64,000 nt of DNA from CAXXIC01 sp049315325. Lineage in GTDB: Bacteria; Bacteroidota; Bacteroidia; Bacteroidales; UBA7332. The notes below the pieces were generated by a model. The model was not told the DNA's origin, ran no database searches, and worked only from the letters and a program-made list of their open reading frames with translations. Every line of letters begins with the position of its first letter. Position 1 is the first letter of the stretch. The stretch lies in assembly GCA_049315325.1 (NCBI GenBank), contig JBMOKJ010000004.1, positions 1 to 64,000 of the forward strand, written 5' to 3'. Below are positions 7,384-15,146 of the stretch, piece by piece. The translations under genes and the position numbers were made by a program.

Positions 7384-8421
7384 TTACTCACATCCGTTAT
7401 TCAGTTTGGGACGTAATCTGCTCTTGAAAATCTGACTTCCAGCATATTTTTGACGCAGTTTATCGCGGAAAACGTGTCGTTCGACTTCAGGTAATGACAA
7501 CACCTCTTTGCACTCATCGGAACAGCATTTATCATACTTCACCGCGCATGCATCGCACTGAATGAAAAGCAAGTGGCAATCGTCATTCGCACAATTAATG
7601 TGCTTATCACACGGTGCACCACATTGATGACATTTGGCCAATACATCGTCGGTCACGGCTTCTCCCATTCGCTCGTCGAACACAAAGTTTTTCCCAATAA
7701 AATTAGAGGGAATTCCCTGTTTTTTAATCTCTTCGGCATAAGCAATAATTCCGCCATGCAGCTGATTTACATCTTCGAATCCATAATGGCGCATGTAGGC
7801 ACTCGCCTTTTCGCAGCGAACACCACCCGTGCAATAGAGCAGAATTTTCTGATCTTTCTTGTCTTTCAACTCCTCCACGACCATCGACACCTCTTCGCGG
7901 AATGTGTCTACATCAGGACACCAAGCATTCTTGAAACGACCAATCTCGCTCTCGTAGTGGTTTCGCATATCCACCACGATGGTGTTTTCGTCCTCCACCA
8001 GTTTATGAAATTCCAGAGGCGAAAGATGCGTTCCCACGTTAATTACATCAAATTCATCGTCGGGCAGACCATCGGCGACAATTTTCTTACGGACTTTGAT
8101 AATGAGTTTCAGAAAAGAGATTTTGCTCTCCTCAATCGCCCATTTGATAGGCATATCTTTCAATTCAGGAGTAGTATCGAGCAATGACAAAAAAGCATCC
8201 AGATTATACTCAGGAACATTCATCTGCGCATTGATGCCTTCTCTCGCCACATAGATGCGTCCATTGCAACCAAGGTCTGAAAGTTTGCGGTACAAATCGT
8301 CGCGAAACTCCTGCGGATTGTTCAAAATCACGTATCGGTAAAACGATAATGTTCGACGGTTAAATGTCTCTGATTCAAGAATTTTCAGCAAATCCTCCTT
8401 GCTGTACTTGTTGTGTAACAT
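7384..8421 (-). CDS. trhO: tRNA uridine-34 hydroxylase TrhO (rhodanese-like)
   Basis: A 345-residue member of the YceA/TrhO family, which makes 5-hydroxyuridine at the wobble position of some tRNAs using O2. It has the N-terminal acylphosphatase-like part (GRIYVAREGINAQMNVP), then a rhodanese domain with the active loop YCTGGVRCEKASAYM, then a Cys-rich C-terminal region (CHQCGAPCDKHINCANDDCHLLFIQCDAC) that is a likely zinc-binding site. The length matches family members. In anaerobes the O2-dependent activity may be conditional; that is inference. Confidence 0.9.
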   Translation of the reverse strand: MLHNKYSKEDLLKILESETFNRRTLSFYRYVILNNPQEFRDDLYRKLSDLGCNGRIYVAREGINAQMNVPEYNLDAFLSLLDTTPELKDMPIKWAIEESKISFLKLIIKVRKKIVADGLPDDEFDVINVGTHLSPLEFHKLVEDENTIVVDMRNHYESEIGRFKNAWCPDVDTFREEVSMVVEELKDKKDQKILLYCTGGVRCEKASAYMRHYGFEDVNQLHGGIIAYAEEIKKQGIPSNFIGKNFVFDERMGEAVTDDVLAKCHQCGAPCDKHINCANDDCHLLFIQCDACAVKYDKCCSDECKEVLSLPEVERHVFRDKLRQKYAGSQIFKSRLRPKLNNGCE

Positions 8422-8579
8422 TGCTTGCGTATTTTGGCTTTGACCATAATAAACAAATTTTGGAGTGAATTGTTTGGAAGATTATTTGTACGTGAGAGCA
8501 AAGACCAAAAATCTGAGGAAATCGATTAAAATCAGCGTTATCTGTGTGCGAATACTCCAAATTACTCGCCAATTTTAAC

Positions 8580-8587
8580 TAATTTTG
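8580..8587 (+). promoter_or_regulatory. -7 box upstream of membrane-anchored unknown gene
   Basis: TAATTTTG matches TAnnTTTG, 22 bases before the start at 8610. No convincing -33 element was found. Confidence 0.35.
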
Positions 8588-8609
8588 CGCTTTCAATTAA
8601 ACACAGAAG

Positions 8610-10205
8610 ATGAGTAACCCCAAAATAGTAAAATGGAGTATTTCGGCCACAGTCACGCTGATTGTTTGCCTCGGCGCATACTTTGTTTACGAACGATTTG
8701 CTGATGAGCGATCTGCTGCTAAAACTGATCTCATGAGGCTTATTCCAGAGCATTGCGACGCTTTTCTGAGTGTAGATGACTTTGAGAAACTGAAGGATGT
8801 GGAGCAAAACAGCCTCGTGCAGATTTACCTCAATAGCAAAACAAATCCATCAATCTTAAGAACGTTAAGTCGACTGCGCCCATATTTCAACAATAAAAGC
8901 TGGAAAAGTGCCGAAGGAAATCTACATCAAATGATTATTTCGTTCCACTCGTGGGAAAATAGTCGTGCTGAGCTTTTGTTGTTCAAAATGGCGGCTGGCG
9001 ATAAAGAGGAGATTCAGAAAATCATTGAAACCTACTTCAAAAGCTCATTTACGCCGCTCGAAGAGAGTAACGCAGGAATTACGGTGAAACATTACTACGT
9101 TTCGACTGGACTCAAACTTCACTGCTTTTTCTACAAAGGCATCTTTGCCGCCAGCTACAACAACAGGCTAATTGACGAAACTATCGTTCGAATGAAAGCC
9201 AAAACTGAGGTGCCGGAAGCTGATTTTATCGATATTGCCAACGAACAAGGTCAAAGTCGTTCGTTAAAATTCTTCATTCGCCTAAACGGTATTCCGCTCG
9301 TTTATGGTAATAATCCCGACAAAACAGACACGCTCGATTTAGCCGAATGGGTGGCACCTGAGTTGCAATTTGAGAAGGATAAAATCGAGATGAATTGCGC
9401 CACTTCTCCGTTGTTTGAGAACAAAAATCAACTCAGCTCTCTGATTGGACAGACTCCGGGGCGACCTCTGAATCCAGCCATCATCAGCGAAAAATGCTCG
9501 TTCTGCATCCACTACGGATTGAGCGACTTAGACCGTTTTTACCAAAACCAATCTATGGTTTTTGGAGAATCACCGAAAGATTCATCCATTTTCCGAACCG
9601 ACAATTTGAGTATCGATTCCATCTTTTCCAATCACTTCGACAGCGAAATAAACATTGCTTACTACCCGGTGAATGTGCCAGAACGTCAGTATCAAAAGGT
9701 GATTGTGATACGATTGACAGACGAAGCGGAGTTTATGAGCAAACTGTCGAAACTTTACGATTTGCGCGACATCAACGACGAAGAGGCATTGGTAAACAAA
9801 GCGGGAATGATAGCCTTGCCCGAAGCGTTTGTATCATCTGTTTTCGGACAAACATTCGCCATTGACGCACCTTTGCTCTATTGCGATTTGGTGGACAACT
9901 ACCTTGTGGTGGCATCGCGCCCCGAGACTGTAAAGAGCTACATTGCCGACATCAAAAGCAGCAACAACATCAGCGATAAAATCTGGTATCACGAGATTTC
10001 GAGCGAAATTGATTCAAAAAGCAACCTCTACTTCATCGGTCGTGGCAACAGCTTCATCGAAGATCAATACATCTTGCCGTTTGGTATTCCGCGCTTCTTG
10101 CTCGAAAACCAATTTTTGTTTCGAAACAACGTTTTTTGCTTTCAATTTAGTGCTGAAGAGAGTTTTATACATTCAAATACAATCATAAAACAGCTTAAAC
10201 GGTAA
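8610..10205 (+). CDS. Membrane-anchored protein of unknown function
   Basis: A 531-residue protein I cannot assign. Residues 8-27 form one transmembrane helix (WSISATVTLIVCLGAYFVY) with a positively charged N-terminus, so the rest is probably periplasmic, as a signal anchor without an obvious cleavage site. The body is mixed alpha/beta without known catalytic motif; phrases such as LIPEHCDAFLSVDDFEKL and LYCDLVDNYLVVASRPETVKSYI recall DUF3352-type proteins of Bacteroidetes, a weak resemblance only. It is followed by purU after 58 bases with its own -7 box, so it is probably monocistronic. Confidence 0.7.
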   Translation: MSNPKIVKWSISATVTLIVCLGAYFVYERFADERSAAKTDLMRLIPEHCDAFLSVDDFEKLKDVEQNSLVQIYLNSKTNPSILRTLSRLRPYFNNKSWKSAEGNLHQMIISFHSWENSRAELLLFKMAAGDKEEIQKIIETYFKSSFTPLEESNAGITVKHYYVSTGLKLHCFFYKGIFAASYNNRLIDETIVRMKAKTEVPEADFIDIANEQGQSRSLKFFIRLNGIPLVYGNNPDKTDTLDLAEWVAPELQFEKDKIEMNCATSPLFENKNQLSSLIGQTPGRPLNPAIISEKCSFCIHYGLSDLDRFYQNQSMVFGESPKDSSIFRTDNLSIDSIFSNHFDSEINIAYYPVNVPERQYQKVIVIRLTDEAEFMSKLSKLYDLRDINDEEALVNKAGMIALPEAFVSSVFGQTFAIDAPLLYCDLVDNYLVVASRPETVKSYIADIKSSNNISDKIWYHEISSEIDSKSNLYFIGRGNSFIEDQYILPFGIPRFLLENQFLFRNNVFCFQFSAEESFIHSNTIIKQLKR

Positions 10206-10236
10206 CACATTTCTTCTATATTACACCATAAAAAGC

Positions 10237-10244
10237 TATCTTTG
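10237..10244 (+). promoter_or_regulatory. -7 box of purU
   Basis: TATCTTTG matches TAnnTTTG and lies 20 bases before the purU start. The -33 element is not clear. Confidence 0.4.
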
Positions 10245-10263
10245 CGATTCTAAAATTTTTGAA

Positions 10264-11139
10264 ATGAGCACAATAACCGACAATAATCCAACCGCTATAT
10301 TGCTGATGCACTGCCCCGACAGACCGGGTTTGATTGCATTGATGACCGATTTTATCAACACCAATGGCGGAAACATCGTTTACCTCGACCAACACGTCGA
10401 TCGCTTAGAGAAGGTTTTCTTTATGCGCATCGAGTGGGAAATCGACCGATTCATCATTCCACGCGACAAAATTGACGACTTTTTCAACACGCTTTACGCG
10501 CTAAAATACGACATTACTTACCGCCTCTATTTCAGCGATTATGTGCCTAAAATGGCGATATTCGTGTCGAAAATGTCGCACTGCATCTACGATTTGCTGT
10601 CGCGATACGTAGCCGGTGAGTGGAATGTGAGTGTGCCGGTCATTATCAGCAACCATCCTGATTTGGAGAATGTGGCTCAGCGTTTTGGCATCGAGTTTCA
10701 TTGCATTCCGATTACCAAAGAGACGAAAGCAGAACAAGAAGAGAAAGAGCACGAATTGCTTCGCAAACACGGCATCGACTTTATCGTGTTGGCACGTTAT
10801 ATGCAGGTGGTTTCGGAGGATTTCATTCACAAATACCCAAACCGAATCATCAATATTCACCACTCATTTTTGCCTGCTTTTGTGGGTGCAAAACCGTATC
10901 ACGCAGCTTTCGAACGTGGCGTGAAGCTTATTGGCGCCACCAGCCACTATGTGACTACCGACCTCGACGCCGGACCGATTATCGAACAAGATATCACCCG
11001 CATTTCGCACAAAGACACGGTGCAAACGCTCGTGCACAAAGGTCGCGACCTCGAGAAAATTGTCCTCTCACGTGCCGTAGAAAAGCACATCGACCACAAA
11101 GTGCTGACGTACAAAAACAAAACGGTGTTGTTTAATTGA
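10264..11139 (+). CDS. purU: Formyltetrahydrofolate deformylase
   Basis: A 291-residue enzyme hydrolysing 10-formyl-THF to THF and formate. An N-terminal ACT domain (ILLMHCPDRPGLIALMTDFI, residues 13-32 on) is followed by a formyltransferase-like hydrolase domain with IINIHHSFLPAF, the substrate-binding His, and TSHYVTTDLDAGPIIEQD containing the catalytic Asp. The length equals the family norm. In anaerobes it balances one-carbon pools or supplies formate for purines. It is followed by an AT-rich restriction gene and then the his genes. Confidence 0.93.
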   Translation: MSTITDNNPTAILLMHCPDRPGLIALMTDFINTNGGNIVYLDQHVDRLEKVFFMRIEWEIDRFIIPRDKIDDFFNTLYALKYDITYRLYFSDYVPKMAIFVSKMSHCIYDLLSRYVAGEWNVSVPVIISNHPDLENVAQRFGIEFHCIPITKETKAEQEEKEHELLRKHGIDFIVLARYMQVVSEDFIHKYPNRIINIHHSFLPAFVGAKPYHAAFERGVKLIGATSHYVTTDLDAGPIIEQDITRISHKDTVQTLVHKGRDLEKIVLSRAVEKHIDHKVLTYKNKTVLFN

Positions 11140-11208
11140 GGAGTAAAAGAAGTTATATTTTTTTACAAATTTTTCCGTAATCATCAATGAAAAAATAAAC
11201 AAAACGCA

Positions 11209-12090
11209 ATGGAAATACCAAAATTTGATGAAACATTTCTTCCAATCCTTGATATTCTGAAAACAGGTGAAGTTTTTAAAACAAGAGAATTGATTGAATC
11301 GGTGAAGACAAAATTTTATTCAGAATTAACCGAAGAACAGCTTAAACAACTCACAAAATCGGGAGAATTACTCATTGATAACAGAATTGCATGGGGTAAA
11401 TCATATTTAAAAAAAGGTGGTTATGTTTTTTTTCCAGAGAGAGGAAGTGTTCAAATAACTGAAAAAGGTAAAAGCCATTCATTAAGCTTATCTGTTAGAG
11501 ATTTAGAAAATGAAAGTTCGCTTTTTGATTTTTACAAACAAGAAAAGACGTCCAATCAATCTGAAAATAATGTATCTAAAACAATTTCTTCTCCACAAGA
11601 TTTAATAGATGAAGGTTTTAGTAGAATTGAGGCTGATGTAAAAGATGAACTCCTTAATAAGTTAAAAAAAATTGACCCATATTTTTTTGAAAAGGTTGTA
11701 CTTCAGCTTTTAAAGAAAATGGGATATGGAGATTTTATCGAGACTGCTAAATCAGGTGATGGCGGTATTGATGGTATAATCAATGAAGATAAACTAGGCC
11801 TCGATAAAATTTATATTCAAGCTAAAAGATTTAGCGAAGGAAAAGTAAGAGAAAAAGATATAAGAAATTTTATTGGAGCTATGAGTGGCGACACAAACAA
11901 AGGTGTTTTTGTCACTACTTCTGAATTTGATGGAAAAGCTTTAGAAAAGGCTAGATCTGCACATCATAAAATCATCTGCATCGATGGCATAAAACTTGTG
12001 ACGTTAATGCATGAATTCAATGTAGGTATTCAAGTGAAGAATACTTATGAAATTAAAGAAATTGACGAAGACTTCTTTGATGAACAATAA
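11209..12090 (+). CDS. Mrr-family restriction endonuclease
   Basis: A 293-residue protein with an N-terminal Mrr winged-helix domain (residues 1-90) and a C-terminal Mrr_cat PD-(D/E)XK nuclease domain from about 150. Likely active-site residues are Glu161 (FFEKVVLQLLKKMGYG), Asp188 in GDGGIDG and Gln204-x-Lys206 in IYIQAKRF. Mrr enzymes cleave methylated DNA. No methyltransferase is adjacent, which suits a type IV enzyme. The gene is visibly richer in A and T and in AAA and TTT codons than purU and hisH on its sides, so it looks acquired. Confidence 0.87.
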   Translation: MEIPKFDETFLPILDILKTGEVFKTRELIESVKTKFYSELTEEQLKQLTKSGELLIDNRIAWGKSYLKKGGYVFFPERGSVQITEKGKSHSLSLSVRDLENESSLFDFYKQEKTSNQSENNVSKTISSPQDLIDEGFSRIEADVKDELLNKLKKIDPYFFEKVVLQLLKKMGYGDFIETAKSGDGGIDGIINEDKLGLDKIYIQAKRFSEGKVREKDIRNFIGAMSGDTNKGVFVTTSEFDGKALEKARSAHHKIICIDGIKLVTLMHEFNVGIQVKNTYEIKEIDEDFFDEQ

Positions 12091-12176
12091 AAGAAGTATT
12101 ACCCTAGCAACAATCCACATAAAAACAAACCCATTTTTTCCTCCTTTCCAGGAAAGCATAAAATGAGGCTTACAAA

Positions 12177-12767
12177 ATGAAAATAGCAATAGTAAAATAC
12201 AATGCCGGCAATATCTATTCGGTCGATCATGCGCTGAAACGCCTTGGCGTGAATGCAGTGATTACCGACAACAAAGAGGAATTGATGTCGGCTGACAAAA
12301 TAATTTTCCCCGGACAAGGAGAGGCATCTACCACGATGGCGTACCTCAAGCAGCACCGGTTGGACGAGGTGATTAAGAACCTCAAACAGCCGCTATTTGG
12401 CATTTGCATCGGTATGCAGCTCATGTGCCGCCACTCTGAGGAGGGCGATACGGAATGCCTTGGCATTTTCGATACGGAAGTGAAGCGATTCATTCCCGAA
12501 AAGCACGAAGACAAGATTCCGCACATGGGATGGAATAGCATCTACGACCTCAACCCCGTGTTGCTGCCCATGTCCATCGAAAACGAATTTGTCTATTTCG
12601 TGCACAGCTACTATGTGCCGCTGAACGATTTTACCGCTGCCAAAACAGACTACATTCAGCCATTCAGTGCCGCGTTGCAAAAAGACAACTTCTACGCCTG
12701 CCAGTTTCACCCTGAAAAGAGCGGAAAAGTGGGCGAAGAGATTTTGAAACAGTTTTTAGAAATATAA
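12177..12767 (+). CDS. hisH: Imidazole glycerol phosphate synthase glutaminase subunit HisH
   Basis: A 196-residue class I glutamine amidotransferase. It releases ammonia from glutamine and passes it to HisF in histidine synthesis. The nucleophile cysteine is in FGICIGMQLMCRHSEEG, and the His-x-Glu pair is in ACQFHPEKSG. The oxyanion PGQGEAST motif is present near residue 43. hisA and hisF follow on the same strand, with a GC-rich repeat directly after this stop codon. Confidence 0.95.
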   Translation: MKIAIVKYNAGNIYSVDHALKRLGVNAVITDNKEELMSADKIIFPGQGEASTTMAYLKQHRLDEVIKNLKQPLFGICIGMQLMCRHSEEGDTECLGIFDTEVKRFIPEKHEDKIPHMGWNSIYDLNPVLLPMSIENEFVYFVHSYYVPLNDFTAAKTDYIQPFSAALQKDNFYACQFHPEKSGKVGEEILKQFLEI

Positions 12768-12835
12768 AACCTCCCCAACCCCTCCCAAAGAGGGGCTTTA
12801 CTCCCTCCCTTGTGGGGAGGGTTGGGGTGGGGTTT
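12768..12835. repeat. GC-rich intergenic hairpin repeat, copy 1
   Basis: Imperfect inverted repeat of C-runs and G-runs (CCTCCCCAACCCCTCCC on the left, GGGAGGGTTGGGGTGGGG on the right) with an inner CTCCC/GAGGGG hairpin. It fills most of the hisH-hisA gap. Related elements are at 49242-49345 and 60512-60548. No gene is encoded. Confidence 0.7.
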
Positions 12836-12849
12836 CCAATTAGCACAAA

Positions 12850-13569
12850 ATGATTGAATTAATTCCCGCAATAGACATTATCGACGGCAAGTGTGTTCGT
12901 CTGACGCAAGGTGATTACAGCCAAAAAACGATTTATAACGAAGACCCGCTTGAGGTTGCTAAACAATTCGAAGACAATGGGTTGACTCGTCTTCATTTGG
13001 TGGATTTAGATGGAGCCAAAGCACAACATATCGTCAATCACAAAGTATTGGAGCGCATTGCATCCAAAACCAAGATGGTAATCGACTTCGGTGGCGGGCT
13101 GAAAAGTGACATAGACCTCGAAATCGCCTTCAACTCAGGTGCGCAAATGGTAACCGGCGGAAGCATTGCTGTGAAAAATCCGGCTGTTTTTGCTTCGTGG
13201 TTGGCGAAATACGGCAACGAACGAATCATCCTCGGAGCAGACGTGAAAGGCGACAAAATAGCCATCAGCGGTTGGAAAGAGGAGACCGATCTTCAGTTGA
13301 ATGATTTCTTGAAAAGTTATGTAGATCAAGGCGTTAGCAAAGTCATCAGCACCGACATCAGTAAAGACGGCATGCTACAAGGTCCTGCCACAGAGCTTTA
13401 CCAGCAGATGATGGTCGATTTCCCGAGTCTCTACATCATCGCCAGCGGTGGCGTGAGTGGTATAGACGACCTCGAAAAGTTGAACGATGCCGGTGTTCAC
13501 GCGGTGATTTTCGGAAAAGCGATTTACGAAGGTCGTATCAACCTGAGAGATTTGAGAAAATTTTTGTAA
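12850..13569 (+). CDS. hisA: ProFAR isomerase HisA
   Basis: A 239-residue TIM-barrel isomerase converting ProFAR to PRFAR. The first strand has the catalytic Asp8 in IPAIDIIDGKCVRLTQGDY, the second active Asp lies in TDISKDGMLQGP, and the phosphate sites are GGGLKS and ASGGVSG. It sits between hisH and hisF, and its product feeds the HisH-HisF synthase. Confidence 0.96.
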   Translation: MIELIPAIDIIDGKCVRLTQGDYSQKTIYNEDPLEVAKQFEDNGLTRLHLVDLDGAKAQHIVNHKVLERIASKTKMVIDFGGGLKSDIDLEIAFNSGAQMVTGGSIAVKNPAVFASWLAKYGNERIILGADVKGDKIAISGWKEETDLQLNDFLKSYVDQGVSKVISTDISKDGMLQGPATELYQQMMVDFPSLYIIASGGVSGIDDLEKLNDAGVHAVIFGKAIYEGRINLRDLRKFL

Positions 13570-13611
13570 GCCATTAGTCAATAGCCAATTGCTAAATTGT
13601 AAATCAAACAG

Positions 13612-14367
13612 ATGTTAGCTAAACGAATCATACCTTGCCTCGATGTGAAAGACGGAACAACCGTCAAAGGCATCAACTTTGTCAATTTTCGCGATGCAGG
13701 CGACCCTGTAGAACTTGGCAAAATGTATAGCGATCAAGGCGCTGACGAACTTGTTTACCTCGACATTACTGCGTCGCACGAAGGACGCAAGACCTTTACG
13801 CACATTGTGCAGCAGGTAGCAGCTAAAGTAAGCATTCCTTTTACCGTGGGTGGTGGTATCAACGAGTTGAAAGACGTGGATAGACTCTTAAACGCAGGTG
13901 CAGATAAAGTCTCCATCAACTCATCGGCTTTGCGTAATCCCGATTTGATTGACCAAATTGCCAAGCATTTCGGTTCGCAGGTGTGTGTGGTAGCCATCGA
14001 TGCCAATCTCGAAGCCAATGGATCGTGGCAGTGTTACTTAAACGGCGGTCGCGTGCCCACAGACCGAGAACTTTTTTCTTGGGCAAAAGAGACAGAAAAC
14101 CGTGGTGCAGGCGAAATTCTCTTCACGAGTATGACGCACGACGGCGTGAAAACCGGTTATGCCAACGATGCCCTTTGCACCTTGGCAGAAAGTCTGCATA
14201 TACCTATTATTGCATCTGGTGGGGCAGGAGAAAAGGAGCATTTTCGTGATGCATTTCTGTTAGGAAAAGCCGATGCCGCATTGGCTGCAAGCGTTTTTCA
14301 CTTCGGCGAAATTCCGGTTCAAGAGCTGAAAACATACCTACGTGAGAGTGGTATTGTGGTCAGATAA
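13612..14367 (+). CDS. hisF: Imidazole glycerol phosphate synthase cyclase subunit HisF
   Basis: A 251-residue TIM barrel that cyclises PRFAR using ammonia from HisH, giving IGP and AICAR. Catalytic Asp11 is in IIPCLDVKDGTTVKG, the second Asp is in LFTSMTHDGVKTGYAND, and phosphate sites are GGGINELKD and SGGAGEKEHF. No hisI or hisIE gene follows, contrary to many Bacteroidales his clusters; the next gene is porT. Confidence 0.96.
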   Translation: MLAKRIIPCLDVKDGTTVKGINFVNFRDAGDPVELGKMYSDQGADELVYLDITASHEGRKTFTHIVQQVAAKVSIPFTVGGGINELKDVDRLLNAGADKVSINSSALRNPDLIDQIAKHFGSQVCVVAIDANLEANGSWQCYLNGGRVPTDRELFSWAKETENRGAGEILFTSMTHDGVKTGYANDALCTLAESLHIPIIASGGAGEKEHFRDAFLLGKADAALAASVFHFGEIPVQELKTYLRESGIVVR

Positions 14368-14423
14368 TTTCACAAAAAGACAATTTCAATTAGATTCAAC
14401 CGTTTTAATCTAAAATTAAACGT

Positions 14424-15146
14424 ATGAAAAAAAGAGTTTTATTTTTTGCTTTTATACTTATTGCTACTAGCCGTCTTTTCGGACAAGAATACGAAAATCA
14501 GAACCAACCGACAATTGATTTCGAACGACTTCATTTTGGGTTTTCGATTGGATTGAACACGCAAAATCTACTCTTTACACACGTTGATCAGTCGGCTAGC
14601 GCTAACCAATATTATGCTGAAGTGCCAAATCTAAACCCAGGATTTAGTGTTGGTTTGGTGACAGATTACTGCCTTGGGCGTTACTTTAATCTTCGTACAA
14701 CTCCTGCCATTCATTTTGGGAGTAAAGATGTTGAGATTATGGATTGGAGCACCAAGAAATCAATTACACAGGAGTTGAAATCAAACTATATTTATCTGCC
14801 ATTGGAGTTGAAATACTCTTCTCTGAGGCTTAATAATACACGACCTTACCTGATGGTAGGTGCTGCAGCGTCTTACGATTTATCACGTAAAGGTGGAGAC
14901 ACAGAATACCTGAGGTTGAATCCGTTGGATTACTATCTTGAAGTTGGAGTCGGATGTGATATTTACTACAACTATTTCAAACTCAATCCGGAGTTGAAGT
15001 TTTGTTTTGGACTAAACAATGTGCTCGATACAGAACGAACAGATATCGAAACCCCAATTTCGGGTGGCGCAGATCCAAAAAGGTTCACCAAAGCTTTATC
15101 AAAAGCTGCTTCACGATTAATTGTACTTACTTTTTATTTTGAGTAA
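14424..15146 (+). CDS. porT: PorT-family outer membrane protein (type IX secretion)
   Basis: A 240-residue protein with a signal peptide (MKKRVLFFAFILIATSRLFG, cut before QEYEN) and an eight-strand-type barrel. The opening DFERLHFGFSIGLNTQNL is characteristic of PorT/SprT, a component needed for type IX secretion in Porphyromonas and Flavobacterium. The size equals P. gingivalis PorT, and it ends with an aromatic residue pattern (LIVLTFYFE). A general PorT-like barrel without T9SS role is the alternative. A T9SS cargo at the right end of the window supports the assignment. Its 3' end overlaps the convergent GH3 gene by 20 bases. Confidence 0.78.
   Translation: MKKRVLFFAFILIATSRLFGQEYENQNQPTIDFERLHFGFSIGLNTQNLLFTHVDQSASANQYYAEVPNLNPGFSVGLVTDYCLGRYFNLRTTPAIHFGSKDVEIMDWSTKKSITQELKSNYIYLPLELKYSSLRLNNTRPYLMVGAAASYDLSRKGGDTEYLRLNPLDYYLEVGVGCDIYYNYFKLNPELKFCFGLNNVLDTERTDIETPISGGADPKRFTKALSKAASRLIVLTFYFE

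Noticed and set aside
7573..8187. A 204-residue plus-strand frame antisense to trhO
   Set aside because: Shadow frame of a strongly conserved gene; no family resemblance and no promoter.
10701..11135. A 144-residue frame inside purU
   Set aside because: Frame-shifted shadow rich in Arg and His; purU explains the region fully.
12664..12846. A minus-strand frame with PTPTLPTREG
   Set aside because: It is a translation of the GC-rich hairpin repeat and the hisH 3' end, a common spurious peptide.
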